DNA from: Peribacillus sp. ACCC06369
GTDB lineage: Bacteria; Bacillota; Bacilli; Bacillales; DSM-1321
Reading direction: 5' to 3'
DNA length: 64,000 nucleotides
Assembly: GCF_030348945.1 (NCBI RefSeq)
Contig: NZ_JAUCEN010000002.1
Coordinates: 806,001-870,000, forward strand
Part shown: one piece after another, positions 11,215 through 18,611 of the stretch
How positions within the stretch are numbered: position 1 is the first letter of the stretch
How the letters are laid out: every line of letters begins with the position of its first letter
Program-made: the position numbers and the translations under genes
The notes under the pieces: generated by a model
Told to the model about the DNA's origin: nothing
Databases searched by the model: none
Seen by the model: only the letters and a program-made list of their open reading frames with translations

Positions 11215-11296
11215 TACCGCCCATATGAATATTAAAGGGATTTCACAACGTGAAAGTCCTGACCAATTACATAACATAACAGGAGGTATGCTACCA

Positions 11297-11607
11297 ATGA
11301 AAAAATACATTAATATAACTCAAGCGTTGGGCTTAATGTGTTGATTATGGCAATGCCCTTCTTCTACACCGCCATATTCTTTGGCAGTTTTTTCTTGGAC
11401 ACAACACCGCATACGAATCCTCAGCCTGGCCATGAAGACCACAATGCAACAAAAATTTGGGAAGGTATGTCAAAAGAGGAATATCAGAAAATTAAATACG
11501 TAGAAGAACATAAATATAAATATGAAAATGAAGAACCTGCATTCAACCTAGATGAATCATCAAGTTTCAACCTTTTTGAAGTTGAAAATAAAAACGATGA
11601 ATATTAA
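11297..11607 (+). pseudogene. Small membrane protein gene, frameshifted
   Basis: ATG 11297 has a good ribosome site (ACAGGAGGTATG) but the frame ends at codon 16. The next frame, from 11338, continues with a membrane helix ('MAMPFFYTAIFFGSFF') and an acidic tail rich in E, K and Y, for about 89 residues. A one-base change near 11330 explains the break. A decayed copy of the 3' part ('KIWEGMSKEEYQK') and its terminator lies at 13694-13808. The full protein would be about 103 residues, with one helix and a charged outer domain; function unknown. Confidence 0.55.
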
Positions 11608-11640
11608 AAAGGACAACTCGATTATGAGCTGTCCTTTTCT
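11606..11640 (+). terminator. Terminator after 11297 gene
   Basis: AAAAGGACA ... TGTCCTTTT hairpin with T-rich end. The same terminator, slightly changed, recurs at 13776-13808. Confidence 0.75.
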
Positions 11641-11721
11641 TTTATCTACAAAGATACTGTTTAATGACTTCCAGAGGATAATAAAATCAATATTTATTAA
11701 TGAATTTTTACCATTATAAAG

Positions 11722-11767
11722 GGCAGTTGATTGAACTAACGTTCCCTGTTAGCGGAACGAAGCTGCC
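11722..11767 (+). other. Nested hairpin element of unknown role
   Basis: Outer stem GGCAG/CTGCC (11722-11726, 11763-11767) encloses inner stem CGTTCC/GGAACG (11740-11745, 11754-11759). A further hairpin AGAGTC-TAGC-GACTCT follows near 11810. No gene is visible in 11643-11937; the structure may be a small RNA or a decayed repeat. Confidence 0.3.
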
Positions 11768-11937
11768 GATTGATCTCCGTGGCAACCTCGCGGTGTAGTG
11801 TATTCGATAAGAGTCTAGCGACTCTCCCATTGCTCTAAAATGAAAAATATTTCCTGGAAATTTATTAATAAAAAAGCCGCGACAACTTCATGTACAACTG
11901 AATAATTTAATTTATGACATCAAAAGGAGGTGGTTGT

Positions 11938-12150
11938 ATGAGTAAAAAACTGCCAGATGTAGTCATTATAGTTAGAGATGAAAAGAACTTTGAGAATATT
12001 GCTAAATTTGAAATAATCGGAAGCGCATCCCCGTGTAGAAAGTTCCTACGGGTAGGTGCTCCTATAAGTGATGTTGTATTATGTATGGTTAGGAATGGGT
12101 TTGTAAACGCTCAAGCAGAAAATGCTGTCATATTTTTCCGCACTAGGTAA
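11938..12150 (+). CDS. Hypothetical small protein (70 aa)
   Basis: ATG 11938 follows AAAGGAGGTGGTTGT, a strong ribosome site that supports this start over an upstream in-frame one at 11914. The product is a compact soluble protein ('LPDVVIIVRDEKNFENIAKF', 'CRKFLRVGAPISDVV') with alternating beta-like stretches and two cysteines. No family recognised. It is followed closely by the next frame (12159), and the pair may be one operon near the attR end. Confidence 0.5.
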   Translation: MSKKLPDVVIIVRDEKNFENIAKFEIIGSASPCRKFLRVGAPISDVVLCMVRNGFVNAQAENAVIFFRTR

Positions 12151-12167
12151 TATCTGACTTGGACTTG

Positions 12168-12461
12168 ATGTTATCCTCTCAGGTAGACCGTCAAAAAAGT
12201 GGACAAGGTATGATGTTCATAATAGTCGACTTGGAAGGGAGTTTTTTAGGAGAAACCCAAGAGGTATATGGGCTTCCCTTATACTTAATTGATATTTTTA
12301 ATGATGTAGAACAAACAAAAGAAATAGACGCTTCCCACGCGGACGGCGTCTTATTTTTGTTTATTCTTATTATTGAGTTTCTAAATACTAGTGTTCGAGA
12401 GGGTGATATTCTATCATTTCCCGAATATCCGTCCATTCGAAGCTACATAGGAAAACAATAA
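12168..12461 (+). CDS. Hypothetical protein (97 aa)
   Basis: A 97-codon frame from ATG 12168, which could also start at TTG 12159. No convincing ribosome site is visible. It begins 17 bases after the previous stop, so it may rely on coupling, or may be a displaced continuation of that gene. The middle is hydrophobic ('GVLFLFILIIEFL') with an acidic surrounding. No family recognised. Confidence 0.35.
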   Translation: MLSSQVDRQKSGQGMMFIIVDLEGSFLGETQEVYGLPLYLIDIFNDVEQTKEIDASHADGVLFLFILIIEFLNTSVREGDILSFPEYPSIRSYIGKQ

Positions 12462-12596
12462 CTTACAAACGTTCAAGCGGTGAACACGTTGAAAATGAAT
12501 CTTACGAATACAACCGAATAGTGTGACGTCATTCACGCTTTATATTGTCGATATATCAACGGATAAGGGTTCGTTTCCATTTCGAAATTGCCCGAA

Positions 12597-12654
12597 GCAC
12601 GACTCAAAATCGTGTTCCTCTGGAGTGCCGGTTCGACCCCGGCCACCGGTATCA
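12597..12654 (+). repeat. attR: 58-bp copy of the tRNA-Leu 3' half
   Basis: Exact copy of 4873-4930. The upstream half of the tRNA is missing, so this is not a gene. It marks the far end of the integrated element. Confidence 0.93.
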
Positions 12655-12681
12655 CCAATAGCGAAGGATCGCTATTACATC

Positions 12682-12714
12682 AAGCTTCACACTTAATTGT
12701 GTGAAGCTTTTTTG
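12682..12714 (+). terminator. Terminator beyond attR
   Basis: AAGCTTCACAC-TTAATT-GTGTGAAGCTT followed by T6: an 11-bp perfect stem. A small hairpin ATAGCG-AAGGAT-CGCTAT precedes it at 12658-12675. This is probably the original end of the tRNA operon before the island arrived, or that of an older element. 12715-12950 shows only decayed coding frames. Confidence 0.8.
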
Positions 12715-12950
12715 TGTTTATCAGCACTATAAAATATGTACAAATAATTTGTATAGGGGTAGTGTGAAATGAATATGCAGGGAAGTAGATTAAAAGTAAC
12801 GACCATTATTTCAAGACGCGATTGATAAGGAGTTTCTTTTATTTTCTCCATAGATCAAAAACATAAAAATGATCCAATGGTGAATGTAATTTTATTTGCC
12901 ACAGATATTGCAGGGAGTCATAAAAGATATAGTTTAAAGAACCGTTGCTC

Positions 12951-12998
12951 TTACAAAAAAAAACGAATGGGTCAAAGAGCACTAACTCTACCATTCGT
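12951..12998 (-). terminator. Terminator of the 13015-13305 gene
   Basis: Read on the minus strand, ACGAATGG ... CCATTCGT is followed by a run of T (seen as A on the plus strand at 12953-12963). Confidence 0.65.
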
Positions 12999-13014
12999 TC
13001 CGAAAACAATGATT

Positions 13015-13305
13015 TCAGATTTCAATATTCATAGCAGTTAGCTCTGCTTCCGTATAGCCAGCAGAGGAAAGTGCAATTTCAATTTCTTCAGCAGCCTTAT
13101 AATCAAATAATTTAAATTTAGACATTAATGCGAAAGCATTTTGTTTTTCAATTGCCAGAGCAACAGCTTCCACGTCTTGTAGTAACTTCAGGTCTTCAAT
13201 GTAGAATTGAGCGGTCCTCATCGCTAAATACTCATTCAGTGTAGTTGAACTGTAGAAAAGTCTTGTTAAAGTAGCGATTGCGTTAGGAACGAAAATCTTA
13301 TTCAT
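13015..13305 (-). CDS. Hypothetical protein (96 aa)
   Basis: Minus-strand gene with GGAGGG seven bases before its ATG at 13305 and a terminator after its stop. The product is helical and soluble ('LLQDVEAVALAIEKQNAFAL', 'AAEEIEIALSSAGYTEAEL'). It looks like an intact gene in a region of debris. No family is recognised. The surroundings suggest it belongs to an older mobile element. Confidence 0.6.
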   Translation of the reverse strand: MNKIFVPNAIATLTRLFYSSTTLNEYLAMRTAQFYIEDLKLLQDVEAVALAIEKQNAFALMSKFKLFDYKAAEEIEIALSSAGYTEAELTAMNIEI

Positions 13306-13587
13306 AATTATCCCTCCATTATTCTCAATATTCTGTCATTTAAGTCACTATAAGTATGAGTCACGATTAAAATGTTGTCAATCTTTATCTTTTGAGCAAT
13401 TTTACTCACTAGATGAAAGTACATTTGTACTCAAATCGGGTAAATAGAAAATAGGCGACATTACCAATGGTAAAAAACATTTCACCGATGAGTACGAAGT
13501 AAGCAAATGTATGTTGCTGTAGTTTACGAAGCGAATCAAATTACATGAGACATGTTGATTCAAGCTCGATTGCTCGGCTACATATAA

Positions 13588-13650
13588 AAAGACCCTGAAG
13601 GCAAGAGTCTCAGGCTCGATCATAACAAGTTGGATAGAAGAGATACATAT
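13588..13650 (-). pseudogene. Decayed copy of the 15876-15936 region
   Basis: 'AAAGACCCTGAAGGCAAGAG' and 'ATAACAAGTTGGATAGAAGA' parallel the terminator and gene end at 15876-15936 ('ATAACAAGTTGGAGAAAAGA'), in the same order and orientation. It is probably what is left of another copy of that recombinase locus. Confidence 0.4.
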
Positions 13651-13693
13651 TATTCACTTTCTTCCATTTACTTTATTTAACAAATAGGAATGG

Positions 13694-13808
13694 TCGACCA
13701 TGGGCCAAAAGTTTGGCAAGGCATGAGTAAAGAAGAATACCAATAAATAAAAATATTTAGAGGAGCATAAATACTAAAAAGACAACTCGATTTTGAGCTG
13801 TCTTTTTT
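13694..13808 (+). pseudogene. Decayed copy of the 11297-11640 gene end
   Basis: The stretch 'TGGGCCAAAAGTTTGGCAAG' to 'GAATACCAATAAATAAAAAT' matches the island gene around 'KIWEGMSKEEYQKIKY', with stops added. It is followed by nearly the same terminator at 13776-13808. It is the right-hand end of a former related element. Confidence 0.65.
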
Positions 13809-13972
13809 TAAAAAAACGAGAAAAAAGCCAGTGCCACAAGTGACACGATTAAGCCGAATGTTTTAGATTTCTTAATTCTTTCATTGATGAGATCCTTTCT
13901 GTGTTCGGTAATTTCAAAGAGCTTATGATAAAACAAATCCTTAGTAACTGTGAAGAAGTCGGGCTTCCACAT
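13808..13972 (-). CDS. Small protein with C-terminal membrane helix (54 aa)
   Basis: Minus strand, ATG at 13972 with GGAGAG seven bases upstream, which lies inside the preceding gene. The product has a charged helical front ('HKLFEITEHRKDLINERIKK') and a single C-terminal hydrophobic segment ('FGLIVSLVALAFFSFF'), so it may be tail-anchored. It overlaps the 68-residue gene at 13941-14147 by 32 bases in another frame. The pair may be a two-gene unit or one gene broken by a frameshift. No family recognised. Confidence 0.45.
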   Translation of the reverse strand: MWKPDFFTVTKDLFYHKLFEITEHRKDLINERIKKSKTFGLIVSLVALAFFSFF

Positions 13973-14147
13973 TACGCAGCTCTCCAGATGAAACACTATC
14001 AGCCACAATTATCTGCAAGGTTCTCGTAGCTGTCATTCGTTTGTCTGGATGTTTCAATTGTAGATGCTGTTGTATCGATTGGAAAAGTTCATTATTTTCT
14101 GGCCGGTTGGCGTTATAGATTTCTTGTAAACTCTTCGCTTTTTCCAT
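13941..14147 (-). CDS. Hypothetical soluble protein (68 aa)
   Basis: Minus strand, ATG at 14147 with AAGTAGGAAAAG upstream as a weak ribosome site. The product is short, helical and polar ('AKSLQEIYNANRPENNELFQ', 'LKHPDKRMTATRTLQIIVAD'). The 3' end overlaps the start of the next gene, and the end 'EARLLHSY' looks less protein-like, so a frameshift into the downstream frame is possible. Unknown function. Confidence 0.45.
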   Translation of the reverse strand: MEKAKSLQEIYNANRPENNELFQSIQQHLQLKHPDKRMTATRTLQIIVADSVSSGELRNVEARLLHSY

Positions 14148-14350
14148 GGCTTTTCCTACTTTCCATCAATTGTAAAATACATATGATAGCTTATGCGCTA
14201 ATATCCGTATAGTCTATATTTCCGTCTGAGGGCTTTTATTTCCTTCTTTTTAGTCAATTAAATCTTCTTTTAAGAAAAGTGAAGTTTATCCCGATTTTTT
14301 AAAAGGAGTTAGCTTACCCGTCTTACGGCTTGACCGTTGCCGTATATATT

Positions 14351-14560
14351 TTCTTTTTTCTTTGTCTTAACACCACAAAAGTAATTCAGAACCTTGTGCC
14401 TTTATATTAGGGAAGTATGGTAAGACGTGTGACCTTACAAAGGATGAATTAAAATCAGTAAACGAAAATGATAGATGAAGAAAGCATTTGAAAATTTCTT
14501 TAGAGAAAGTTATTTAAGAAATCTAAGGCCAAGGAAAGCAGCTCCTGTAACCTTACCCGC
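14351..14560 (+). pseudogene. Remnant of an integrase start, like 4986-5200
   Basis: This stretch repeats, with changes, the region before and inside the integrase at 4986-5170: 'CTTTGTCTTAACACCACAAA', then a start-like 'GGTAAGACGTGTGACC' and the residues 'FFRESYLRNLRP'. The rest of the gene is gone. A degenerate match to the tRNA-Leu 3' end ('CGGCTTGACCG..GCCGTATA', about 14325-14347) lies just before it. It marks a third, decayed element end. Confidence 0.6.
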
Positions 14561-14661
14561 TTCGTAGTTTTTTAAATAATATCGATGAAATATGGTAATA
14601 AATAATAAAACCACTAGCTAAGAATACTTCACATAACAAATTTTCTAAGGGGCGGCAAATT

Positions 14662-15612
14662 GTGAACAATATGGGATGTCAATGCAGGTCCAACAACGAA
14701 TTACAGCAACTGGTTGATGAGGCAAAAAAATATACAAATAAGGGAACAGTGGCAGACTATATACCGGCTCTTGAAAAGGCTAACCCTGGGGATTTATCTG
14801 TTGCTATTTACTATCCTGACGGAAAAGGATATTGTGCGGGGGATGTAAGTGGTAAAATGACCCTGCAAAGCATATCGAAAGTTTTGACACTTGCTCTGGT
14901 ATTAATGGAAAAAGGGGAGGAATATGTCTTTTCCTATATAGGAAAAGAACCCACCGGTGACCCATTTAATTCGATTGCCAAGCTAGAGACAAACAAGCCA
15001 TCCAAGCCATTAAACCCGATGATCAATGCAGGAGCATTGACTGTGACCCACATGGTTGCAGGTGAAAGTGTAAATGAGCGATTTCAGCGTATTTTACATT
15101 TTATCCGGGAGTTGACGCAAAATCCTACTATCGGGTTTAATGAAGAAGTTGCCCGGTCAGAATACAATACAGCAGATTTAAATAGGTCGTTAAGCTATTT
15201 TTTAAAGCAGCATAATGTAATAAATGGGGATGTGGAGGACTTAATCGAATTGTATTCAAAGCAGTGTGCCATTGAAATGGACAGCCAGGATTTGGCGAGG
15301 ATTGGCTGTGTGCTGGCCATGAATGGGAAAGATTTGTTGACGGGAAGGCAAATCATCCCCGGGGACATTGCCCGTATTTGCAAGACATTCATGGTTACCT
15401 GCGGCATGTATAACGCATCAGGTGAATTTGCCATTAATGTAGGCATACCGGCTAAAAGCGGTGTATCAGGGGGAATCATGGGGGCCGTACCCGGAAAATG
15501 TGGAATTGGAATTTATGGTGCAGCGCTGGATGAGAAGGGGAATAGCGTTGCCGGGATAAAAATCTTGGAAATGATGGCGAAGAAGTATTCCTTAAGCATG
15601 TTTAATTTGTAA
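14662..15612 (+). CDS. glsA: Glutaminase A
   Basis: Cytoplasmic glutaminase that hydrolyses glutamine to glutamate and ammonia. Length 316, normal for the GlsA family (serine-dependent beta-lactamase-like fold). The catalytic Ser-x-x-Lys motif is in 'LQSISKVLTLAL', with 'NPMINAGALT' and 'SGVSGGIMGAVPGKCGI' further on, all typical. GTG 14662 follows AAGGGGCGG by seven bases; ATG 14671 is an alternative. It stands alone, in the opposite direction to the recombinase locus that follows. B. subtilis has two such genes (ybgJ/glsA and ylaM); I cannot say which this matches. Confidence 0.92.
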   Translation: MNNMGCQCRSNNELQQLVDEAKKYTNKGTVADYIPALEKANPGDLSVAIYYPDGKGYCAGDVSGKMTLQSISKVLTLALVLMEKGEEYVFSYIGKEPTGDPFNSIAKLETNKPSKPLNPMINAGALTVTHMVAGESVNERFQRILHFIRELTQNPTIGFNEEVARSEYNTADLNRSLSYFLKQHNVINGDVEDLIELYSKQCAIEMDSQDLARIGCVLAMNGKDLLTGRQIIPGDIARICKTFMVTCGMYNASGEFAINVGIPAKSGVSGGIMGAVPGKCGIGIYGAALDEKGNSVAGIKILEMMAKKYSLSMFNL

Positions 15613-15875
15613 ACATTGACACTATTACCGATGAGTCGGATGATATTAATCATTTTTATACGAAAGTGTCTGGAGTTAAAGATTGTTTCGTTATCATACG
15701 GCTTATGAGAGTCTGAGAAGAGAGAGAATGAAGCTTGGAGTAGAGCTTTTTCGTTATGTTAGGGGTCTTTCTGGAAAGGGAAATGCCTGCCAGATGCGAT
15801 TGGAACAGTGGCATTTTTAAGTGAGGTTCAGTCTAAATCCTTACAGAAGCAAAGCATTTACTTTCACGGCAAAAA

Positions 15876-15905
15876 AAGACCTTTGCACATAAGGGCAAGG
15901 TCTTA
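15876..15905 (-). terminator. Hairpin at the end of the recombinase locus
   Basis: AAGACCTTTGC-ACATAAGG-GCAAGGTCTT flanked by A and T runs, usable in both directions. Bases 15613-15875 contain no gene I can support. Confidence 0.7.
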
Positions 15906-15911
15906 AAATGT

Positions 15912-16106
15912 TTATAACAAGTTGGAGAAAAGAGATACTTTTTTATATAAAGCATTTACCTCTTTATTTCGATGTTCCCCGATTTCATTTCTTAGCTGGC
16001 CTTCCATATCTGTCATTAAATCAGCTAATTTCAATGCCTTTTGTCTGTCGGAAATATTGCTGCGAATGATATATTCATATTTTGCATTGTATTCAGTCAG
16101 TGACAT
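15912..16106 (-). CDS. Small protein coupled to recombinase (64 aa)
   Basis: Minus strand, ATG at 16106 with GGAAGG upstream; the start overlaps the end of the recombinase gene by 14 bases. The product is fully helical and charged ('SLTEYNAKYEYIIRSNIS', 'KALKLADLMTDMEGQLRNEI'). Its coupling to a recombinase suggests an accessory such as a directionality factor, but it has no clear HTH. B. subtilis has a comparable small gene (yoeD) beside yoeC; that link is from memory and unsure. Confidence 0.55.
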   Translation of the reverse strand: MSLTEYNAKYEYIIRSNISDRQKALKLADLMTDMEGQLRNEIGEHRNKEVNALYKKVSLFSNLL

Positions 16107-16674
16107 TTCTTCCGTCCTTCCATAGTACAAAGTCATTTAAGCTGTCATCTGTTCCTCCATCAGCAATCCCAATGTACTTAAGTGTAATGTCAGGGTGTGA
16201 ATGGTTAAGGATCATTTGTAAATCAGTAAGGTCCTTACTTCGTTTATAGAACCAGTACCCGAATGTTTTCCGCATGGTATGGGTACCGACGTTCTCGATG
16301 TCTACCATGTCTGCTGCTTTATTAAGTTGCCTGTAGGCTTGTATCTTACTTATAGGCTTATCGCCCTTGCGTGAGGGGAATAGCCATTCACCATCAATGG
16401 TGGCTATATAGGCGGCCAATTCATTGCATACATTATTAAGCTGTATGATTCTTGGTTTCTTTGTTTTGCCTTCCTTGATGGTGACCTCCATCTTGCCTTT
16501 AATATCCTTTATCTTCAACGATAATAGATCAGACACACGCATGCCGGTATTGATGCCTAACAAGAACAATATGTAGTCTCTCTCGCTGCAATGTCTTTTC
16601 AATGACCATTTCATATCATCTAATTTTTCCAATGATCTGATTGGTTGGACGTCAATTAAATGTTCTTTTGGCAA
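16093..16674 (-). CDS. Tyrosine recombinase, catalytic domain only
   Basis: A 193-residue tyrosine recombinase without the usual N-terminal SAM-like domain. The catalytic signatures are present: Arg in 'GINTGMRVSDLLSL', 'GTHTMRKTFGY', 'NHSHPDITLKYIGI' with the nucleophile Tyr. TTG 16674 is the start, after AAGGGTGATC. Similar short recombinases are known in Bacillus (YoeC-like) and may act on small elements. No att repeats could be tied to it. The region around it holds copies of its downstream end (13588-13650). Confidence 0.8.
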   Translation of the reverse strand: MPKEHLIDVQPIRSLEKLDDMKWSLKRHCSERDYILFLLGINTGMRVSDLLSLKIKDIKGKMEVTIKEGKTKKPRIIQLNNVCNELAAYIATIDGEWLFPSRKGDKPISKIQAYRQLNKAADMVDIENVGTHTMRKTFGYWFYKRSKDLTDLQMILNHSHPDITLKYIGIADGGTDDSLNDFVLWKDGRNVTD

Positions 16675-16842
16675 ATGTGATCACCCTTATTTCACGCTAA
16701 TGGAATCAGTGTTTTGAATGTATACTTTTTTATTAATTTAAGAGTAACACTGAAAAAGGATGGAAGTCAATGTGAAGAGTATATTGATGGCAATGTATTC
16801 GGTGGTGTAGGGGGAGGTTAAGATATCGGGACGAATAGAGAT

Positions 16843-16884
16843 AAAAAAACGCGGTCTCCTCTTAAAGAAAGGGCCGCGTTTTTA
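16843..16884. terminator. Bidirectional terminator
   Basis: AAAAAACGCGG ... CCGCGTTTTTA hairpin with A and T runs on both sides. The stretches 16675-16842 and 16885-17176 have no supportable gene. Confidence 0.7.
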
Positions 16885-17176
16885 GGTAAGTGCAAACTTC
16901 ATTATTCATAGAACATTCCCTAGATTTAATGAAGATGGTATAGAGTTCTTCGATATAGTCATGAAAGGCCTTGCCTATTCATATTAAGGCTGAATTTTAA
17001 GTGTGGATAGCTATAAAAACTCCTGAAACTTGATATAATGAATCAATAGTAATATTTTTCTAAACTAGTGTTATTATTGGATATTTGGATAGGTCAATCA
17101 AAAGAAAACGGTTAGGGTCATTCCAAAAGAATGTTTTTTTGATATTTATTATGCTTTTAGGATTGGGGAAACCACC

Positions 17177-17509
17177 ATGAAGAGATTTTTAGCTATATTG
17201 AAAAATAAGTTAATGCCGGCAAAGTCAAGGTTGATTACAATGGCAATTATGATTGCGGTCTTTTACTGCATGTTCATGTTCGCAGACCTGGAGAATGAAA
17301 GGATATCTGACAGCGAAAGGCATTACGAGCGATCAGTGAATATTGAAGAGATGAGCGATCAAGAATCGGAAGAGATGCCTGCCAGTTCTTTAGTGAACTA
17401 TTGTAAAGATAGGGCTAATGAAAGTCGCGCCTCCAGTTGGGTTGGTATTGAATCCGACGTGATGGAACCCAGTGAATACACGGTTGAATGCATTGAACAC
17501 TTGGAATAG
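17177..17509 (+). CDS. Hypothetical single-pass membrane protein (110 aa)
   Basis: ATG 17177 preceded by GGATTGGGGAAACC. One hydrophobic helix lies at about residues 17-36 ('LITMAIMIAVFYCMFMFADL') after a basic front, followed by an acidic outer domain with two cysteines ('LVNYCKDRANES', 'TVECIEHLE') that could form a disulfide. No known family. It stands alone between two terminators. Confidence 0.55.
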   Translation: MKRFLAILKNKLMPAKSRLITMAIMIAVFYCMFMFADLENERISDSERHYERSVNIEEMSDQESEEMPASSLVNYCKDRANESRASSWVGIESDVMEPSEYTVECIEHLE

Positions 17510-17716
17510 TAGCCTAAGTTCCTATGGAAACTCAGGATTCACGACAAGGACATCAAGGACGTCACATCCAAAGATTTGGCTGGTTGGCTTAATGGAACGG
17601 AGTGAAATGCACGGATTTTAAGTGTTTTAGAAAATAGGGGCTCGCTGAAATGATTGGTGACGAATCGGGGGTGGCTGGGGAAAAGTCTATTTGGTTGCAT
17701 ACAGAACCTTGAAATT

Positions 17717-17749
17717 AACCTGTTTGGATCATAACCAAACAGGTTTTTA
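17717..17749 (+). terminator. Rho-independent terminator
   Basis: AACCTGTTTGG-ATCATA-ACCAAACAGGTT with five T. Between 17510 and 17716 a short frame ('DKDIKDVTSKDLAGWLNG') ends at 17606 and may be the tail of a lost gene. Confidence 0.8.
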
Positions 17750-17876
17750 GTATGAAAGGAAATCCAATGGAAAAAATGGAATAGAATATGGAGAATGAAG
17801 AAAAAAATTTCACCCCCATATCTTTTTCTCTTTCTGAAACGTTTATAGGATAGAGGGTGTTGAAGGAGTGAGAAAA

Positions 17877-18581
17877 ATGATAAATAAGTTGAGGGAAGAT
17901 ATTTTTGAAGGGAAGGATAACGGCAAGATTTTGCGTGAAGTCTATCCAGAATTGCTTCGTTTTTGCCGATTCCTGACCCAAAATAATTGGGATGGGGATG
18001 ATTTGGCACAGGAAACGATATTGAAGGCAATGCAGGGCTATGGAAAGAAAACGGAGATAACAACGGCTTTATTGAAGACGATTGCCCGCCATTCCTGGAT
18101 TGATACGATACGAAAAAGAAAAAAGGAATCTTTAGAAGAGTTGGATACCGAACAGCAGGGATCAATTGGGGAAAATGCCTTTGAAACGGTTGAATATATT
18201 ATAAAATCCCTTACCCCGAAACAAGCTGTAGTGTTCATATTAAAGGAAGGATTCCTCTATCGCTCCAAAGAAATCTCAGATTATTTGAACACGACGGAAA
18301 CGGCGGTAAAGGCCATCTTGAACCGTGTGAAAAAGCGTTTTGACAATGGCGTCGAAGAGCGTAAGTTGTCCTGCGCGGAAGATTGGCAAGACGATGAGGA
18401 ACAAAGGCTCATGTCCCTGATGACAAAGGCTTTAAAAGCCCAAGATCCTGATATCCTCATTAGAAGCATCCCATCTTTCAAATCCCTGAACAGTGAATCG
18501 ATGGTTCCTAAACTGATGAATCGTTCGATACATTCAAAAGCATGCTTCACTCCTTCAAACACACTCTCAATGGCTGCATAG
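17877..18581 (+). CDS. ECF-type RNA polymerase sigma factor
   Basis: Directs RNA polymerase to its own promoters. Sigma region 2 is at about residues 15-85 ('YPELLRFCRFLTQNNWDGDD', 'LAQETILKAM', 'HSWIDTIRKRKKE') and region 4 at about 105-160 ('LTPKQAVVFILKEGFLYRSK', 'AVKAILNRVKKRF'). A C-terminal tail of about 70 residues has no anti-sigma features. ATG 17877 fits the GGAG site (17864-17867) with normal spacing; GTG 17868 is too close. No anti-sigma gene follows. Instead a clpP gene begins 30 bases later, with no terminator between. It could therefore be controlled by proteolysis or respond to protein stress. Confidence 0.88.
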   Translation: MINKLREDIFEGKDNGKILREVYPELLRFCRFLTQNNWDGDDLAQETILKAMQGYGKKTEITTALLKTIARHSWIDTIRKRKKESLEELDTEQQGSIGENAFETVEYIIKSLTPKQAVVFILKEGFLYRSKEISDYLNTTETAVKAILNRVKKRFDNGVEERKLSCAEDWQDDEEQRLMSLMTKALKAQDPDILIRSIPSFKSLNSESMVPKLMNRSIHSKACFTPSNTLSMAA

Positions 18582-18611
18582 CCAATAATTTTGTTAGGAG
18601 GAAGAAGAGAT

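Larger units (their letters stand above)
4931..12654 (+). mobile_element. Integrated element in tRNA-Leu (7.7 kb)
   Basis: Defined by the 58-bp direct repeats at 4873-4930 and 12597-12654. An integrase gene sits directly inside the tRNA end and an excisionase-like gene lies near the other end. Cargo includes a replication-type protein, an IS3 insertion, a DUF6241-like membrane protein and several small unnamed genes. No conjugation, capsid or tail genes are visible, so it looks like a small cryptic island or integrated plasmid. Base composition is clearly more AT-rich than the rRNA-tRNA region. Its integrase is frameshifted, so it may no longer move by itself. Confidence 0.88.

Noticed and set aside
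13402..13623. A 73-codon minus-strand frame
   Set aside because: No ribosome site, poor protein composition, and it overlaps the decayed copy of the recombinase-locus end.
4931..15612. Prophage
   Set aside because: No terminase, portal, capsid, tail or lysis genes are present; only integrases and small genes.
17539..18165. A 208-codon minus-strand frame over the terminator and the sigma factor gene
   Set aside because: It is antisense to a clear sigma factor, rich in F, H, P and S, and reads through a terminator hairpin.
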